A DNA stretch of 64,000 nt. It comes from Ophiura sarsii. Lineage: Eukaryota > Echinodermata > Ophiuroidea > Amphilepidida > Ophiuridae. A model generated the notes under the pieces. It did not search any database, was not told where the DNA came from, and saw nothing but the letters and a program-made list of their open reading frames with translations. The number at the start of each line of letters is the position of its first letter. Within the stretch, counting starts at the first letter, position 1. A program made the translations under genes and the position numbers. Shown one piece after another: positions 1-12,758 of the stretch. The stretch covers positions 57,518,580 through 57,582,579 of the forward strand of contig CM069454.1 in assembly GCA_035610835.1 (NCBI GenBank), in the 5' to 3' direction.

Positions 1-2167
1 TTGATTTTATGAATATCAGAATATTCTTTATTTTGGATTCAATACCTTTAACCGGGACCTTTAAATTTGACCGAAATTTGATCTACATAAGTACATGGTG
101 ACATTAAGTTTGCATACTTAATGTCAGTTGTAATTACATCAAATTATTTTAACTAGGCCGTAATATCAATATTCAGCGATGTGCATACGCGGCTGCTAAA
201 ATGAGAATAATATTCATTGCTGTTTGAAATATGTCTAATTTAAAAAGAGAGAATAAGGAATTAAAAATCAGCCTAAGCCCGTAAATCAACGTAAATGTAG
301 GCCTATACATATTTTTAATAAATATCTAATTATATACATAACCATAGGGTAAAGTTAGCCGATGTTACGATATAATCAGGATCATACCACACTTGTTAGC
401 CTACATGTACCTATCAATGATGGGGTTCGTGTCAGTTCGGTTCGTGTCCCCCTGGTTCGGGGATGCAATTGATAAGTGCATTATTGTGAAGAACAATTTC
501 ATTAAGTGGAGCCGGCGCTTGGGCAAATGACGTAATGAATATTTTAAACGATAGTTGGTTGTCGATTAAGAGGATCAGACGGTTAATATAATAATAATAA
601 TAATAATAATAACACTGATAATAATAATAATAATAATAATAATAAACCATGCTTATTTTGAAAGCGCACTCCGTCGCAAGACCCCAGTGCGCTGAATATA
701 AAGAGTGTGACAAAAATTATGAATGATCATCTATTGTAATTTCTTCCACTCATAATAAACATCCGCTAAAAACATGTATTTGATGGCTTTGGTGGTAATT
801 AACATTGATGAAGCGTTGCCTGGAAAAGCATAAACACAAACTGACACGCTTCATTATTCCAAAATATTCCTAGTAGTTTTCCATTTTCAAAACTTCTTTG
901 ATTAGAAAAGGTTACTGGATAGGATTGAATTAAAGGCCTTCAAATAATTTTATCACCACCATTCTTCTCCGAAACTAATTTGAACGTAAATTAGGAACGT
1001 AAATTGCCAACACTTTGAAGATCAAGGCCTTGATTTCTTGACGTTCAATATCTGGATGGTCAGTGAATGACTTATTTATGTTATATGTACCCACATGATG
1101 AACTTAATTGCACGAACCTATTGAAATAAAACCTTTCATGTCGTGTCGGTTAAGAGTAGCATACAAGCATGACAAGGGAAATCATGGAATTATGACGGTC
1201 AAAAGTACGAAGATAGCAATTATTCGCCAAGAAGCTCATTTATTGCCGAACCGTACTTCAATCATGGCAAAATAGTGCAAATGCCAAACAGCCCCAAAAA
1301 AATTCGCACGCTATGTGCGCATTTGTTCCCCCTCAATATGAAAAACCTAGACACATTATTGTACACGCATAGTACTAGACAATATTTGGACCATGTATCA
1401 TGTAAAAATGTGTTTCAGATATTAACTTGTTTTATTATTATCTTTTAAGTTCAATGTTGTTTCCAAAAATGATGTAAGATGGGGGGGTTGATGGTGATGG
1501 GGTGACAGCTTATCGTTGCCTAACAAATGTGTGCACAGCTGAGGTTTTTCCTTATTTTAGGCCGTGTTAAAACTGCTAGATTGTTATGACTTAAAAAATC
1601 GTTTGCCAGACAGGAAATCATTTGATAAGAAAACAGAACCAGCCAGATTCTAAACATCATGGGAGCAGATATTTGCCAGGAAACCTCGTTGGGTGCCCCT
1701 GATAAGTTGATGGTTGGTTGACCTGATCTGACAAATTGTTATTCTTTACAGGGCCGGTTCCTTTTCGTGCTGGTTTAATAAGGTTTTAATAAATATGTAG
1801 GTCTTGTGGTGGGTTTTTTGTTTGTTGTTGTTTGATTTTTAGATCTTTTAATACTGACAACATGGAAATTGTTCGCGCTCCAAGATGCTACTGTGAAAAT
1901 AAAAACATGCGAACATATTTATTTTGTGTATAAGTCAAATGTATGTAATGAACTTTCAAATCGTGAATTTAAAAACAAGCGAAATGGCTGAAAGTTGGTA
2001 AAGCGCGAAATTTTAATCGTGCAAAAATAACCACTTTTATACAGTATCTATTTTATCTTAAGTTGTTGTTGATTTTTGTCTTTCCTGTATTGTAGGGAAT
2101 GGATCGTCCATCCCGTATCCAGGAATTTTTGTATGGTCTTTTTACTATTCTTAACTGTTGAATAAAC
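1..2167. other. No gene recognised
   Basis: AT-rich sequence with stops in all frames apart from short chance frames. Only the TAA microsatellite stands out. Confidence 0.6.
595..654. repeat. (TAA)n microsatellite
   Basis: ATAATA triplets interrupted once by ACACTG. The reading frame with a Tyr run here is an artefact. Confidence 0.95.
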
Positions 2168-3830
2168 AGACAGCCTGCCAGCAAGCATAAAATATGCTCC
2201 GAAAATGTCTGGACGGCATTTTTTGTTAGAGCAATCTTTGTATGCCACTGAATGTTGTGTGGGGTGTTGGCAATTTCTACATCTTGATTTTGTATGAAAT
2301 TTTAATCCGTTTTTCACCACAATAATCTTTTTAAGGGAACATGTATCTCTTTTGTAAACATGTTATTTCATCATAATTGGTGTCAAATGAAAGATGATGT
2401 CAGCTTTACTATGATACCAACATATGTGAATATAAATCACGAATATCAGATTTGTGATTGAAAATACATACATTTTGAGCAATGTTTGATTAAATTCCGC
2501 AAAAGATATTTAATTAAGTATTATTTTAATATTCAAAATAAAACAGCATAGGCCTATGTTCTGAAAAATGCTCATATATTTGAATAATATAGAGGAAAAC
2601 CAAAAATGCTTTGATAATCCAAATTGAATCTATGAGCATTTTTGATAAATATTTATTGATGTTCTTTGATAATGATTGTAATATTTGATGTAAATGTTCT
2701 CCAAGGAATCTTTAAAAACTGAAAACTTTTCAAATGTGATTTACTCAAAATGCTGTTTTTCGTGATGGGCCGGTGTATAAAAACAGGTCGAATGATAGCT
2801 GACATGATTGCCTTTCATTTGGTACCAGTCATTTAATCGAATCTTTATAATAGAGATATCCTTCAAGCAATATTTCGATATAAATTGAGTAAAGATAGAT
2901 AATAGTTTGGGACCAATTGACCATTCCGTTTTTCTCTATATTCTTCACATTGGCTAAATATAATACTAGCCATTTTAGAATTGTAGTTAAAATGTTAAAA
3001 CTAGAGTGTTTTACTTTTAAAATGTTGTTAAATGTAATGTATATTTGCTTATATATTTTGTATCATACAAAAAGCTGACATCACGTTTTATTTGAAATAA
3101 AACTTTAAATTAACTTTTATCTTTTTTAATTTTAGTCCGCAAATGCTAAACATTAATGTTCTGCACCCATGATTTGTTATTTTTAATTTGTATTCACTTA
3201 TACTGGTAACATATAGCTGATTCCACCACCTTTCATTTGACACCAGTTATGATGTAATTGAATGTTTAATGATGGAAATATCCTCAAAAGTAGTATTGTT
3301 ATGATAAACATGTAAAAATAACAGTATAGGAAAAAAAATTGCCATAGCTATAAATTGGAATAAACAAGCACCTCCGTTTCTTCTTTAAATTAGTTATGTT
3401 TTAGGACCAGTTTTGTACTCAATATGGAAAACTTTTATTTTTAATCTCAAAATTAAATTTCACCAATTACATTTTATGAATTTTAGTCTAAAAATGCTAG
3501 AAATTGATGTTTTTCACTCATAGTTTTGTTATTCTTGATTTATATTTGTATATTTATGGTATTATATAAAAGTTGATATTGTCACCTTTCATTTGACACC
3601 AGTCATGAAGTAATTAAACCTTCACTAATGGAGATATTCTTAAAACCAATAATTTGGTCAAAAACATGTAAAAATCACGGTTTGGGGGCAAAATGACACA
3701 CTTGACTTCAATCTGTAATTTGCCAACACCCCATATCATGTGAGGTACATCCTGGTGATGGTTGGAATTGCTGTAATAAAAAATGCAGATGACCCTGACC
3801 AACATAATCGGATCAGTTGGCAGGCTGTCT
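2168..3830. mobile_element. 1.66-kb element with imperfect terminal inverted repeats
   Basis: AGACAGCCTGCCA (2168-2180) is mirrored at 3818-3830. About 93 bases further in on both sides the motif TGGGGTGTTGGCAA is mirrored too, so the arms pair loosely over roughly 110 bases. The AT-rich interior repeats CCTTTCATTTG-ACCAGT at about 2811, 3226 and 3586. The arm on the left encodes a Cys-rich minus-strand frame (CRNC, CSNKKC), not recognised. No target duplication is evident. Confidence 0.5.
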
Positions 3831-4731
3831 GAAAGATTGATTGAGTAAAAGTACTAGTATGTAAAATATATCTGAAATGTTGAATTTTTATACTTTAAAA
3901 CTGATATGTATATATGTCCTGTCTCTTTAAATTGGCCAACATCATAGCACATTCAATTGGCTAACGAGAACTGGTTGAATAATCCTTGTATACATAAGAC
4001 ACTAAAATTAATATTAATTTGCACAATAAAATTATATGTGGGGAAAACACTATATGAATGGTTGTATATTCTGTGTAAATAAATGTGAATTAGTTGGTCA
4101 ACTCCTTTGGTATACTTAATTCTCTTTCCATTCGTAATGAAAAGCCGGTAAGGTAGATACGACTATAAACGTATAATAGGCCTATAGCCCAACAACTTAA
4201 CATGACGATAGTACAAAATAAAAACAGTGGTCTTTTATTGCGTTAACTTTACTTTTGACCGTCATATATTTCATGAATTCCCCTGTCAAATCAGGGAGGT
4301 GTAACATCTCTCTGGTCAAATGACTGACAGTACCAATCTCAACCAAAATGACTCAAACAATTGGTAGGGCGATCGACCCCCTCTGGCTGTCTTTGAATAA
4401 TCTCTGGGAAAACCCCATACACGCCGCCACAAAACTTCACTCGCATACCCAATATTGTATAGAGTCCAAATGACCAGCAGGTATCACTGCACGTTATAAC
4501 TAAATTGCACATATTACACGTTCATCCACAGACGCTAGAGAAACCCGTCAGTTAGCCTCTAAATAGCGTAACACTCGCGTCTGTTAGCACACTATTGCTC
4601 TATTACACTCCGTCTGTTTAAAGTATATTACATCGGTTTTAAGTATTTAGCTACCTGGTCGCATGGCGCGCAAAACGAACGATGCTAAAAACAGCACGTA
4701 GTCTGCATCTCCGTTAGGAACAGCCCGGAAT
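3831..4731. other. No gene recognised
   Basis: Non-coding sequence between the inverted-repeat element and the octamer satellite. No splice-flanked domain was found, so the missing first exon is not here as far as I can see. Confidence 0.55.
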
Positions 4732-5070
4732 AACTCGTCAACTCGTCAACTCGTCAACTCGTCAACTCGTCAACTCGTCAACTCGTCAACTCGTCAACTC
4801 GTCAACTCGTCAACTCGTCAACTCGTCAACTCGTCAACTCGTCAACTCGTCAACTCGTCAACTCGTCAACTCGTCAACTCGTCAACTCGTCAACTCGTCA
4901 ACTCGTCAACTCGTCAACTCGTCAACTCGTCAACTCGTCAACTCGTCAACTCGTCAACTCGTCAACTCGTCAACTCGTCAACTCGTCAACTCGTCAACTC
5001 GTCAACTCGTCAACTCGTCAACTCGTCAACTCGTCAACTCGTCAACTCGTCAACTCGTCAACTCGTCAAC
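4732..5070. repeat. Octamer satellite (AACTCGTC)n, about 42 copies
   Basis: Uninterrupted AACTCGTC units with essentially no variation over 339 bases, merging on the right into a degenerate longer minisatellite. Confidence 0.97.
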
Positions 5071-5605
5071 GTAAATGTTTTGCGTCAACGTAAATGTATG
5101 TCATCAATTATCACAAAACTATTGCATCAACTAAAACTTATGTTGTCATTTATCACACAACTATGGCATCAACTTAAACTTATGTCGTCAATTATTACAA
5201 AACTATTGCATCAACTTAAAATTATGTCGCCAACACGAAATTATGGCATCAACTTAAATTTATGTCGTCAAGTAACACAAAACTATCGCGTCAACGTAAA
5301 TGTATGTCGTCAATTATCACAAAACTATTGCATCAACTTAAAATTATGTCGCCAACACAAAGTTATCGCGTCAACTTAAAATTATGTCGCCAATTATCAC
5401 AAAACTATTGCATTAACTTAAACTTATGTCATCAATTATCACAAAACTATCGCATCAACTTAAAAATTATGTCGCCAACACGAAATTATCGCGTCAACTT
5501 AAAATTATGTTGTCAATTATCGCGTTAATTATCGCATCAAGTTAAAATTATGTTGATAATTATCACGAAACTATTGCATCAACTTATCATCTCGTCAACT
5601 CGTCA
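5071..5605. repeat. Degenerate minisatellite related to the octamer array
   Basis: Units such as TTATCACAAAACTATTGCATC and AACTTAAAATTATGTCGCCA alternate, each centred on TCAAC or GTCAA. It ends with two more octamer-like units (CTCGTCAACTCGTCATG). Frames here are repeat artefacts. Confidence 0.88.
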
Positions 5606-7528
5606 TGTCCCTTCAGTGCTTCCGTAGACTTGTGACAAGTTGTGATAGCCAATGACGCCTATAGTACCAACACTCTTGGGTTACAAAGGGTACAAAATGA
5701 ATGAAAGGGAAGAGAATCCAGGCAAGACTTGCAGTGGCATAGCCAAAGGGGGCATAGCGCCCCCAACAACATATAGAGCGAACAAATCGGAATAGCAAAA
5801 GAAACTGAAACAATGGAAAAGGAGAAAGAGAAAAAAAGAAAGGAGAACTGCCACGCCCGGGGCCACGTCAAATCATGCTGAACACTGGCTTCGCAGACAA
5901 TCAATGGCCGGGTCCAATCCAAGTCTAACCCCACTTGCCATGGTGAAATAGGAATAAAGTCATTGAAATGATTAAAAGAAAGAAAGATTGTTTGGCGTTC
6001 TATTAATATCCTCGCCAAATTGACTGCTAATTCAAAATGCTGAATTTTTGTCTTAAACATGCCTAAAACATTAGCAGCTTCGTTCGCTCCCTTTAACAGA
6101 TAAGGCTACAAAATATGCCCCCATCAACAGTCCTAGTTATACGCCCTAAGTTAATATTTTCTAAGCTGAAATTGAATTTGAACCAAACGTGGGTTAAAGA
6201 TGTAGGTAACATGGGAACCTTTGCATGTTGATAAGGACAAAGGTCACATATACCAATATCCCTTCTACTGCTATGCCAAAAGTTGCTTACAATACAAAAC
6301 ATGTCGGAAAGTGTCCTTTTCCCTTTCCATGCACACACATGACCTTCATGTGCTTTCTGTGGATTGCTCGTCTAGTCTAGATCAACCTTTTTTGTCAAAT
6401 ATGCGATACACCTCGCAAAATTACCTGTGTCTTTGCGCAATTCTACTGTGTAAGCATTACTAGCTGTGTCGATCAAACAATGGTGCCAGTTGTAACACAC
6501 GATTAGCACTACCTAATTCTATAACGACAACTTCTAAAGAACAATTGATATCGATGACGTTTCCCGATTATCAACTAATCAGCAAGCGCAATTTTTCCGG
6601 GAGAAATCCCCGGAGAAATCTTCCATAAAACATCACAGAACATAACAAAAGATTTGTGCGGAAACGCGTTGCATCACACCTGTTTTTAAGTTGCTCACCC
6701 ACCACCACCAGTGACCACAATACCTAGCACAAAAAGTCCCTGACCTGAAAGCACCTGGTCAGCCTGACCAGGTGCTTTGAAGTTGGCTAATTCAAAATAG
6801 ATAATCGGTACCAACAATCTGAGATAACATTAAATGAGCAAATTTATTCTCCGCAGTTAGTTTGATACCTCATTCAAAAATAATCCAAAGGATACTTTTA
6901 AAGTTACGGCGATTTCAATGATCGCGCATAAACAACAGCAAAGTTGCTCACGAAATGGTTTTTTATGGGATATCATTGATTTATGTGTGATTACGCAAGT
7001 GATTTTTGAAAGCAAAAGACATTATATCTTCAGCTAGTCACACCCGTTATAGGCCTACCGCAATTCCTCCAGACCTATTCATCCAGATACCTTAGGTGGC
7101 TGGTTCATATAGCACACAGTTATGACAGTAATCACACATATATAGATATTTCATGCACCTTTTCAGGTTTTTCAATAGATTCCAGACAAGTGAAAACATA
7201 TTTTCTTTGTTGGAACTATTGCGATAAGGGAATACTTTTCTGCGAAATTATCCCACACGACGGATGGGCAATGCTACTTCTTTCATCATGAAATTGAAAG
7301 GGTCCATGCCATTTTGATCCTGATCCCTTGGTCAATTTCAAGGTACCGTATAACTTGATTAGGCACACAAGATAGTAAGGGGCCTTTAATGTGCAGACAT
7401 TCATGTATATCAAAATGCTACCCGACCCTGCTCAAAAACAGAAGCCATGGACCCGCATATAAAATATATACTTCCACGGGCTTGATGATGATTGATGATA
7501 CCATTTATTATTATTTTTATCTTACTAG
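5606..7528. other. No confirmed gene; upstream flank or intron of exon 1
   Basis: A CAGTGGC repeat piece near 5729 and the palindrome at 6748 are the only clear items. Frames of 60-130 codons on either strand show no known domain. Confidence 0.5.
6748..6778. repeat. 31-base near-perfect palindrome
   Basis: AAAGCACCTGGTCAG, one central C, then its exact reverse complement. Isolated in a non-coding stretch before exon 1. Confidence 0.85.
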
Positions 7529-7747
7529 TGCCTTTATTGATGGAGGCTGTTTATCTGAGGAGTGTACCTTCAACCACAACTTTACCTCGCCTCAAATGAC
7601 CAAGATATTACGGAAGCATGACATAAATCCTTGGGACAATCAACACAACAAAGATTATCTCCTAAATCTTCTCAAACAGAAAAGTGAAAGTGAGCCAGAG
7701 AGAGACTTGAAGAAGGACTCGAAGAAGGATATCATCGCAAATGTAAC
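7529..7747 (+). CDS. Exon 1 (first recognised): N-terminal CCCH zinc finger, PARP12/ZAP-like
   Basis: Acceptor TTACTAG before 7529 and donor GTAAGT at 7748. The exon is 219 nt, entered and left in phase 2. It encodes the end of a CCCH finger (C-x4-C-x3-H, with the first Cys expected at the end of the preceding exon). A basic helical stretch with ILRKHDIN and LLNLLKQ then follows, resembling the region after the first finger of PARP12 and ZC3HAV1. A charged tail rich in Lys, Glu and Asp ends the exon. In that family such fingers bind RNA. The exon starts within a codon, so more coding sequence must lie upstream; I could not identify it. The assignment to the same gene rests on family order and phase match with exon 2 across a 14.7-kb gap. 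Confidence 0.72.
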
Positions 7748-7979
7748 GTAAGTCAACATTGTCTACAAGTCCAAGGAGAAAACAACCCCACTGTTCAACA
7801 GGGCCCGGCCGACCCATATATTCGTTGAAAAATATTTGTCTTTTGAACAAGTTGGAATTTTTTAATAACAAAATGACTAACCAACCGACCTACCTAAAAT
7901 GGTCTGAACATAATATGAAAAACAAAATCAGTTAGAGGGGGCAAGGGGGAAATCCACTTTTGAATTGTGTGATGCTAAT

Positions 7980-8785
7980 TTCGGTAAATAGTGATGGGGT
8001 CCGGAAATGAGTAACAGGAAAAAGTGACTCTTATGGAGCAGGTCGAAGCTGAAATAGGAAAATACCTGAAAAAAGAGTTTTGTTCTACAGGCTCGACCGA
8101 CTCAAAACAGAAACTAAACAAATGTAAACAATAAATTTAAAAAACAAACCATTTTAATAAAAAAAAGTGAAGAAAAACAGTTGGACATTTTGGATTTTTA
8201 GGTTGTTGTTGAAAATTCGCAAAACTTTCTAATAATAATAATTTAAAAAACCCCACCAAACTCATAACCTATACCTGAATGCTATACCTGAATTTCAATC
8301 GCTTTAAAGGCTATATCAGTTGATTTTTTTTCTCCAGAGGGGGCAATCTACTTTTTGGACAGGTATGAGTGTTGCCAATTTCGTTAAATAGTAAACTAGG
8401 CCCGGAAATGAGAAACAAGAAAACTGTGACTCTTATAGAACGGGCAGAAGCTGATATGGGAACATACCTGAAAAACCCTTCTGTTCTCACAGGCCGGACC
8501 GACTCAATCCAAACTAAACAATTTAGTGATTTTTTTAAAATAAAAAAAACCAAAACATTTAAAAAAAAATTAAAAACTAAAGTGATTATTTGTGGAACAA
8601 GTTGGACATTTTTGATTTTGTTCTACATTCACACACATTTCTAATGAAGAACATGGTGGGGATTTTCAGCGCTTCAGCAGGGCTGTCGCGCATGTTGGGG
8701 ATCCCATGTCACGAGCCCTCCACCCCGAACAAGAAAACTCGGACTCTTATAGAGTGGGCAGAAACTGAAATAGAAACATGAACTG
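7980..8785 (+). repeat. Three partial repeats after exon 1
   Basis: Copies near 7995-8105, 8395-8520 and 8725-8785 share GTGACTCTTATAGAACGGGC and ACATACCTGAAAAA. Similar wording (GCGGGCCCGACCGAC) recurs at 9460. No gene recognised. Confidence 0.6.
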
Positions 8786-9009
8786 TGTGAATTCACACAG
8801 GGATTCACACAGGGTCTTTGGAAACTGATTGACAATGGAAACATGTTCTTTTTGTTTAAGCCAGGCATATAAAGGGAGTCTCCAAAGAATAGAGGTGATT
8901 TGCACCAATTTTCATTCAATGCAAAGATAATGTTTATCATTATATCATTCTTTTGCTAAAAAAACATGAATTGAAATCATACAAAACTGTGCAAAATATC
9001 ACAGATTCA

Positions 9010-9811
9010 CAGGGTGAGTCAGAAAGTTAATAATATGGCAGGCTCCCCAATTTGAAAACCGATAATAGTGCTAATTTAAAAGACTACATATTTGGCTTTT
9101 ATTCATTGACCATTGCGTCATAATGTTACATAAATTTCAGAATCAGTAGAACCCGGTATTGCTAAACATATCCACAGGATGGCAATAACACATTGTTGAC
9201 TGGATGATTCAGAGATGCCAAACAATGAAATTTGTGAAAACTTTAAAAGATAATGAATGTTGGATACAAATAAACAAAAAAGAATAGAACTGATGAGTAA
9301 GAAAAACCCTGAGTTCAAGAAAGAAGTCCTGAAAAGAGGCATCTTAGGTGATTTAAGAAAGCGAGCCTCATAAGAATACATTGAAGAATGACTTGATACA
9401 TCCTGTGGATTGATTCTAAAATTGGGGCCCTTAGGCGACGAAAAAAGGAAACCCTGTTGAGCGGGCCCGACCGACACATTATTTTAGAAATTGAATTGAC
9501 CCAAAATTTCATTTTTGTTTGTCAAAAAATGGCAACATAATTTTAGGATTTTTACGGTCATTTTCAAGGAGAAAGCAAAGCACAACAACCAGACCCTACC
9601 TGAAAGGTTTATTTGCCCGTACAACTTGATTTCTTTTTTCGTTGCCTTACTATTAAGATTAGAGTTATTGTCGATTTGAAAATAATGTTTGTTGTTGAAA
9701 GAGTCCAATCAATGTTGGGCCTTTTAGCATAACCATTGGTTTTGAATATGCAGGACTAACATTTTTGTGACACCTTTGCTAAAAAATAACCATTATTTTT
9801 TACTCACCCTG
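9010..9811. mobile_element. MITE with CAGGGTGAGT / ACTCACCCTG ends, copy 1
   Basis: The interior (GAATCAGTAGAACCCGGTAT, ATCCACAGGATGGCAATAAC) is shared with copies at 13656-14151 and 21364-22261. No intact gene. Confidence 0.7.
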
Positions 9812-11058
9812 TATCTAAGAGTGGGGGAGGGGTTGGTGGAGGCCAGGCCCAGGGTTGCACAAAGTGCTGGAGCAGGGAGCACCGCTCCCGGGAAATAATG
9901 AGCAGAATTGGGGAAATAATGCCAAGTGGAAAAAGAAAAAGTATTGGGGAAAAGGGTGAAAAAAGATGAAGAGAAAAAAATGCAAACTTTGGGTTATGAG
10001 CTGTGGTTGCAGGTATACTAATGTGTTTATTGTTTTATTGCTTTCCCCAGTGGCAACGCTACAGGGGGCAAGGGGAGGGCATTTCCCCAAAAGATATTTT
10101 TGTGTCCCAACCCCCTCAAAAAATTCTATTTAGTTAAAATTTGAAAAAAATCGACAATTTTTGCATATAAAAGCAATTTTGTTTACGCTTTGCGCAGATT
10201 TTCCTACTAAATTAGACAAAATGTCACCATTTTAGCGTAAAATGCCACAAAAAAATGTAAAAAAAGAAATATAAAATTTGTCCGCGAAATACTGGTAATT
10301 ATGTTCAGTTATCTTTAATGTGCCATAATATGTTTTCTATCCATATTGGAGCTTCCGTTATCAAATTATGGCCAATTTATTCGGGCCTTTTCAAATTAAC
10401 CTTTAGCCATTGTGTGAAGAGAGCTCTTTTATTAGAATCGTCATTCATATCAGTGTGTAGTTGAACATCAATCAACAAAATCAATAATAATCTACCTACT
10501 AAATGTTGAAAGTTAGTCGAATTTAAACAAAAAACATATTTTCATCCATATTATCAAGATAAAACTATTAGAATTTTAAAAAATACATTGACATATTCTA
10601 AAATCATCATCGGAACTATAAAGGCAGGTTTTTTTCAGATGAAAGTCATGTTCTTGTTCAAAAGTGGCCAAAGTGGGATTCGCAGTCTGTCCGTAGTAAT
10701 GTTGTGAAATCAATGGGAAAAAGTGTATTTGATAGAGGATTGATAGAGCTTACCAACAGTCCGGTTTTTTAAAACAAAAAGACATGGGGTGTATTTGTAA
10801 TAAATGTTCTTACTCATGTTCAAACTTGTAACATACGTACGAACCCTCCCTATTCCTAATAATAAAGTGTTTAGAATAAACAGTATGTTCTCAGTGCCTG
10901 TTTCCAGACGGAAGGACATAATTGTCAATTGGTGTAATTGTCAATTTTTAAGATTTCTTTTTTGTTGTTGAAAGAAAGCCCAATCAATTATGGGCATATT
11001 TAGCATAGACCTACCATTAGTTTTGAATAAGAATGACAATTTTTTGTTTACTCACCTG

Positions 11059-11061
<3 letters not shown>

Positions 11062-11090
<29 letters not shown>
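11062..11090 (+). repeat. G homopolymer (29)
   Basis: The longest of a series of plus-strand G runs. Others: 12377-12394, 14169-14180, 15712-15725, 22284-22303, 26100-26118, 26138-26150, 32854-32879, 32881-32891, 47798-47814, 49803-49818, 61379-61390, 61392-61403. Confidence 0.95.
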
Positions 11091-11091
<1 letters not shown>

Positions 11092-11243
11092 GGGGCGTGA
11101 AGTGGAAGGCAAGGCCATAAAGAAAAATCACTTGGTTTTAAATAGAGTAGGGGTTACATTTAAGTTTATTTGTGACAGCTCAGAAAGAAATAACAATTAA
11201 CCCTTTTTATTTCAATTATATTCTAACTTTCCAACAAACCAAG

Positions 11244-11405
11244 CAAAGGGAATCAAAGGACGAGCGAACCTCAATTCAAATCGAAGCCAGGCACACCGAC
11301 TGCATGTAGTGATCGGGCAACTGATTCAGATTGTGATCCAAATGTCCGAAAAATCCCCAGCAGCAGTTTTCTGAATAACCGAGCCTTGATTAACCAAGCC
11401 TTAAG
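11244..11405 (+). other. Duplicated exon-2 copy A, open and phase 2-2, lacking CCCH/WWE1
   Basis: Same acceptor context (CCAACAAACCAAG) and donor (AG/GTAGGA) as exon 2. It is 162 nt with no stop in the shared frame. It keeps the SKPGT head and the CDPNV plus LINQ tail but lacks the finger, the WWE core and more of the linker. It could be an alternative exon giving a finger-less isoform, or a decaying duplicate. Confidence 0.5.
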
Positions 11406-11456
11406 GTAGGAGTGACAATCAATCTATGACATGTGCAATGTAGATTAGGTGACACA

Positions 11457-12105
11457 CAGGGTGTCTCACAAAAGTGTCACATGTGAAACATGATTTTTAT
11501 GTTCATGAGAAGGGAAATATAAAATTTGTCCGCGAAATACTGGTAATTATGTTCAGCTATCTTTAATGTGCCATAATATTTGTTTCTATCCATATTGGAG
11601 CTTCCGCTATCAAATTATGGCCAATTTAATCGGGCCTGTTCAAATTAACCTTTGGCCATTGTGTGAAGAGAGCTCTTTTATTATAATCGTCATTCATATC
11701 AGTGTGTAGTAAAACATAATCAATAATTAATAATCTACCTACTATATGTTGAAAGTTAGTCGAATTGAAACAAAAAACATATTTTCATCCATATTATCAA
11801 GATATACCATAAACTATTAGAATTTTAGAAGGTATTTAAACAATACATTGACATATTCTATATAAAATCATCATCGGAATCATAAAGGCACTTTTTTTCA
11901 GTTGAAAGTCATGTTCTTGTTCAAAAGTGGCCAAAGTGGGATTCGCACTCTGTCCGTAGTAATGTTATCAAATTCAACGGAAAAAAGTGTATTTGATAGA
12001 GGACTGATAGAGCTTACCAACAGTCCGGTTTTTTAAAACAAAAAGACATGGGGTGTATTTGTAATAAATGTTCTTACTCATGGGACACTTTTTTGATACA
12101 CCCTG
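11457..12105. mobile_element. MITE with CAGGGTGTCTCA / ACACCCTG ends, copy 1
   Basis: CAGGGTGTCTCACAAAAGTGTC is mirrored by GACACTTTTTTGATACACCCTG. Present in each tandem unit: also 12759-13362 and, diverged, 16048-16804. Confidence 0.65.
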
Positions 12106-12545
12106 TAAAGTTATTAGTCATATTGACCAAACTTGTAACACACGCACGAACCCTCCCCTATTCCTGATAATAAAGTGTTTAGAATAAACAGTATGTTCTC
12201 AGTGCCTGTTTCCAGACGGAAGGACATAATTGTCAATTGGTGTAATTGTCAATTTTTAAGATTTTTTTGTTGTTGTTGAAAGAAAGCACAATCAATTATG
12301 GGCATATTTAGCATAGACCTACCATTAGTTTTGAATAAGAATGACAATTTTTTGTTTACTCACCTGGGAGGGGGGAGGGGGGGGGGGGGGGGGGATGGGT
12401 GAAGTGGGAGGCAAGGCCATAAAGAAAAATCATTTGGTTTTAAATAGAGTAGGGGTTACATTTAAGTTTATTTGTGACAGCTCAGAAAGAAATAACAATT
12501 AACCCTTTTTATTTCAATTATATTCTAACTTTCCAACAAACCAAG

Positions 12546-12707
12546 CAAAGGGAATCAAAGGACGAGCGAACCTCAATTCAAATCGAAGCCAGGCACACCG
12601 ACTGCATGTAGTGATCGGGCAACTGATTCAGATTGTGATCCAAATGTCAGAAAAATCCCCAGCAGCAGTTTTCTGAGTAGCCGAGCCTTGATTAACCAAG
12701 CCTTAAG
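12546..12707 (+). other. Duplicated exon-2 copy B, open and phase 2-2, lacking CCCH/WWE1
   Basis: Nearly identical to copy A, from which it is separated by a roughly 1.3-kb tandem duplication. 162 nt, same splice signals, open in the same frame. A and B are clearly recent duplicates of one another. Confidence 0.5.
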
Positions 12708-12758
12708 GTAGGAGTGACAATCAATCTATGACATGTGCAATGTAGATTAGGTGACACA

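Noticed and set aside
432..713. 93-codon minus-strand frame with a run of Tyr
   Set aside because: It is the TAA microsatellite read in one frame; no domain and no splice support.
4732..5070. CRISPR-like array
   Set aside because: Units of 8 bases without spacers in a eukaryotic genome; it is a simple satellite.
5080..5528. Two plus-strand frames of 88-99 codons with internal repeats (KLLHQLK, MSSIITK)
   Set aside because: They are the minisatellite in translation. Unit lengths vary out of frame and there is no homology.
6221..6463. Cys/His-rich plus-strand frame that might be the missing first CCCH exon
   Set aside because: Cys spacing does not fit a CCCH finger, and no donor with the required phase 2 follows Cys plus one residue.
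7389..7528. Extension of exon 1 upstream to the ATG-like start at 7389
   Set aside because: The extension reads YYYFYL from a pyrimidine-rich tract ending in TTACTAG, which is an acceptor; exon 1 begins after it.
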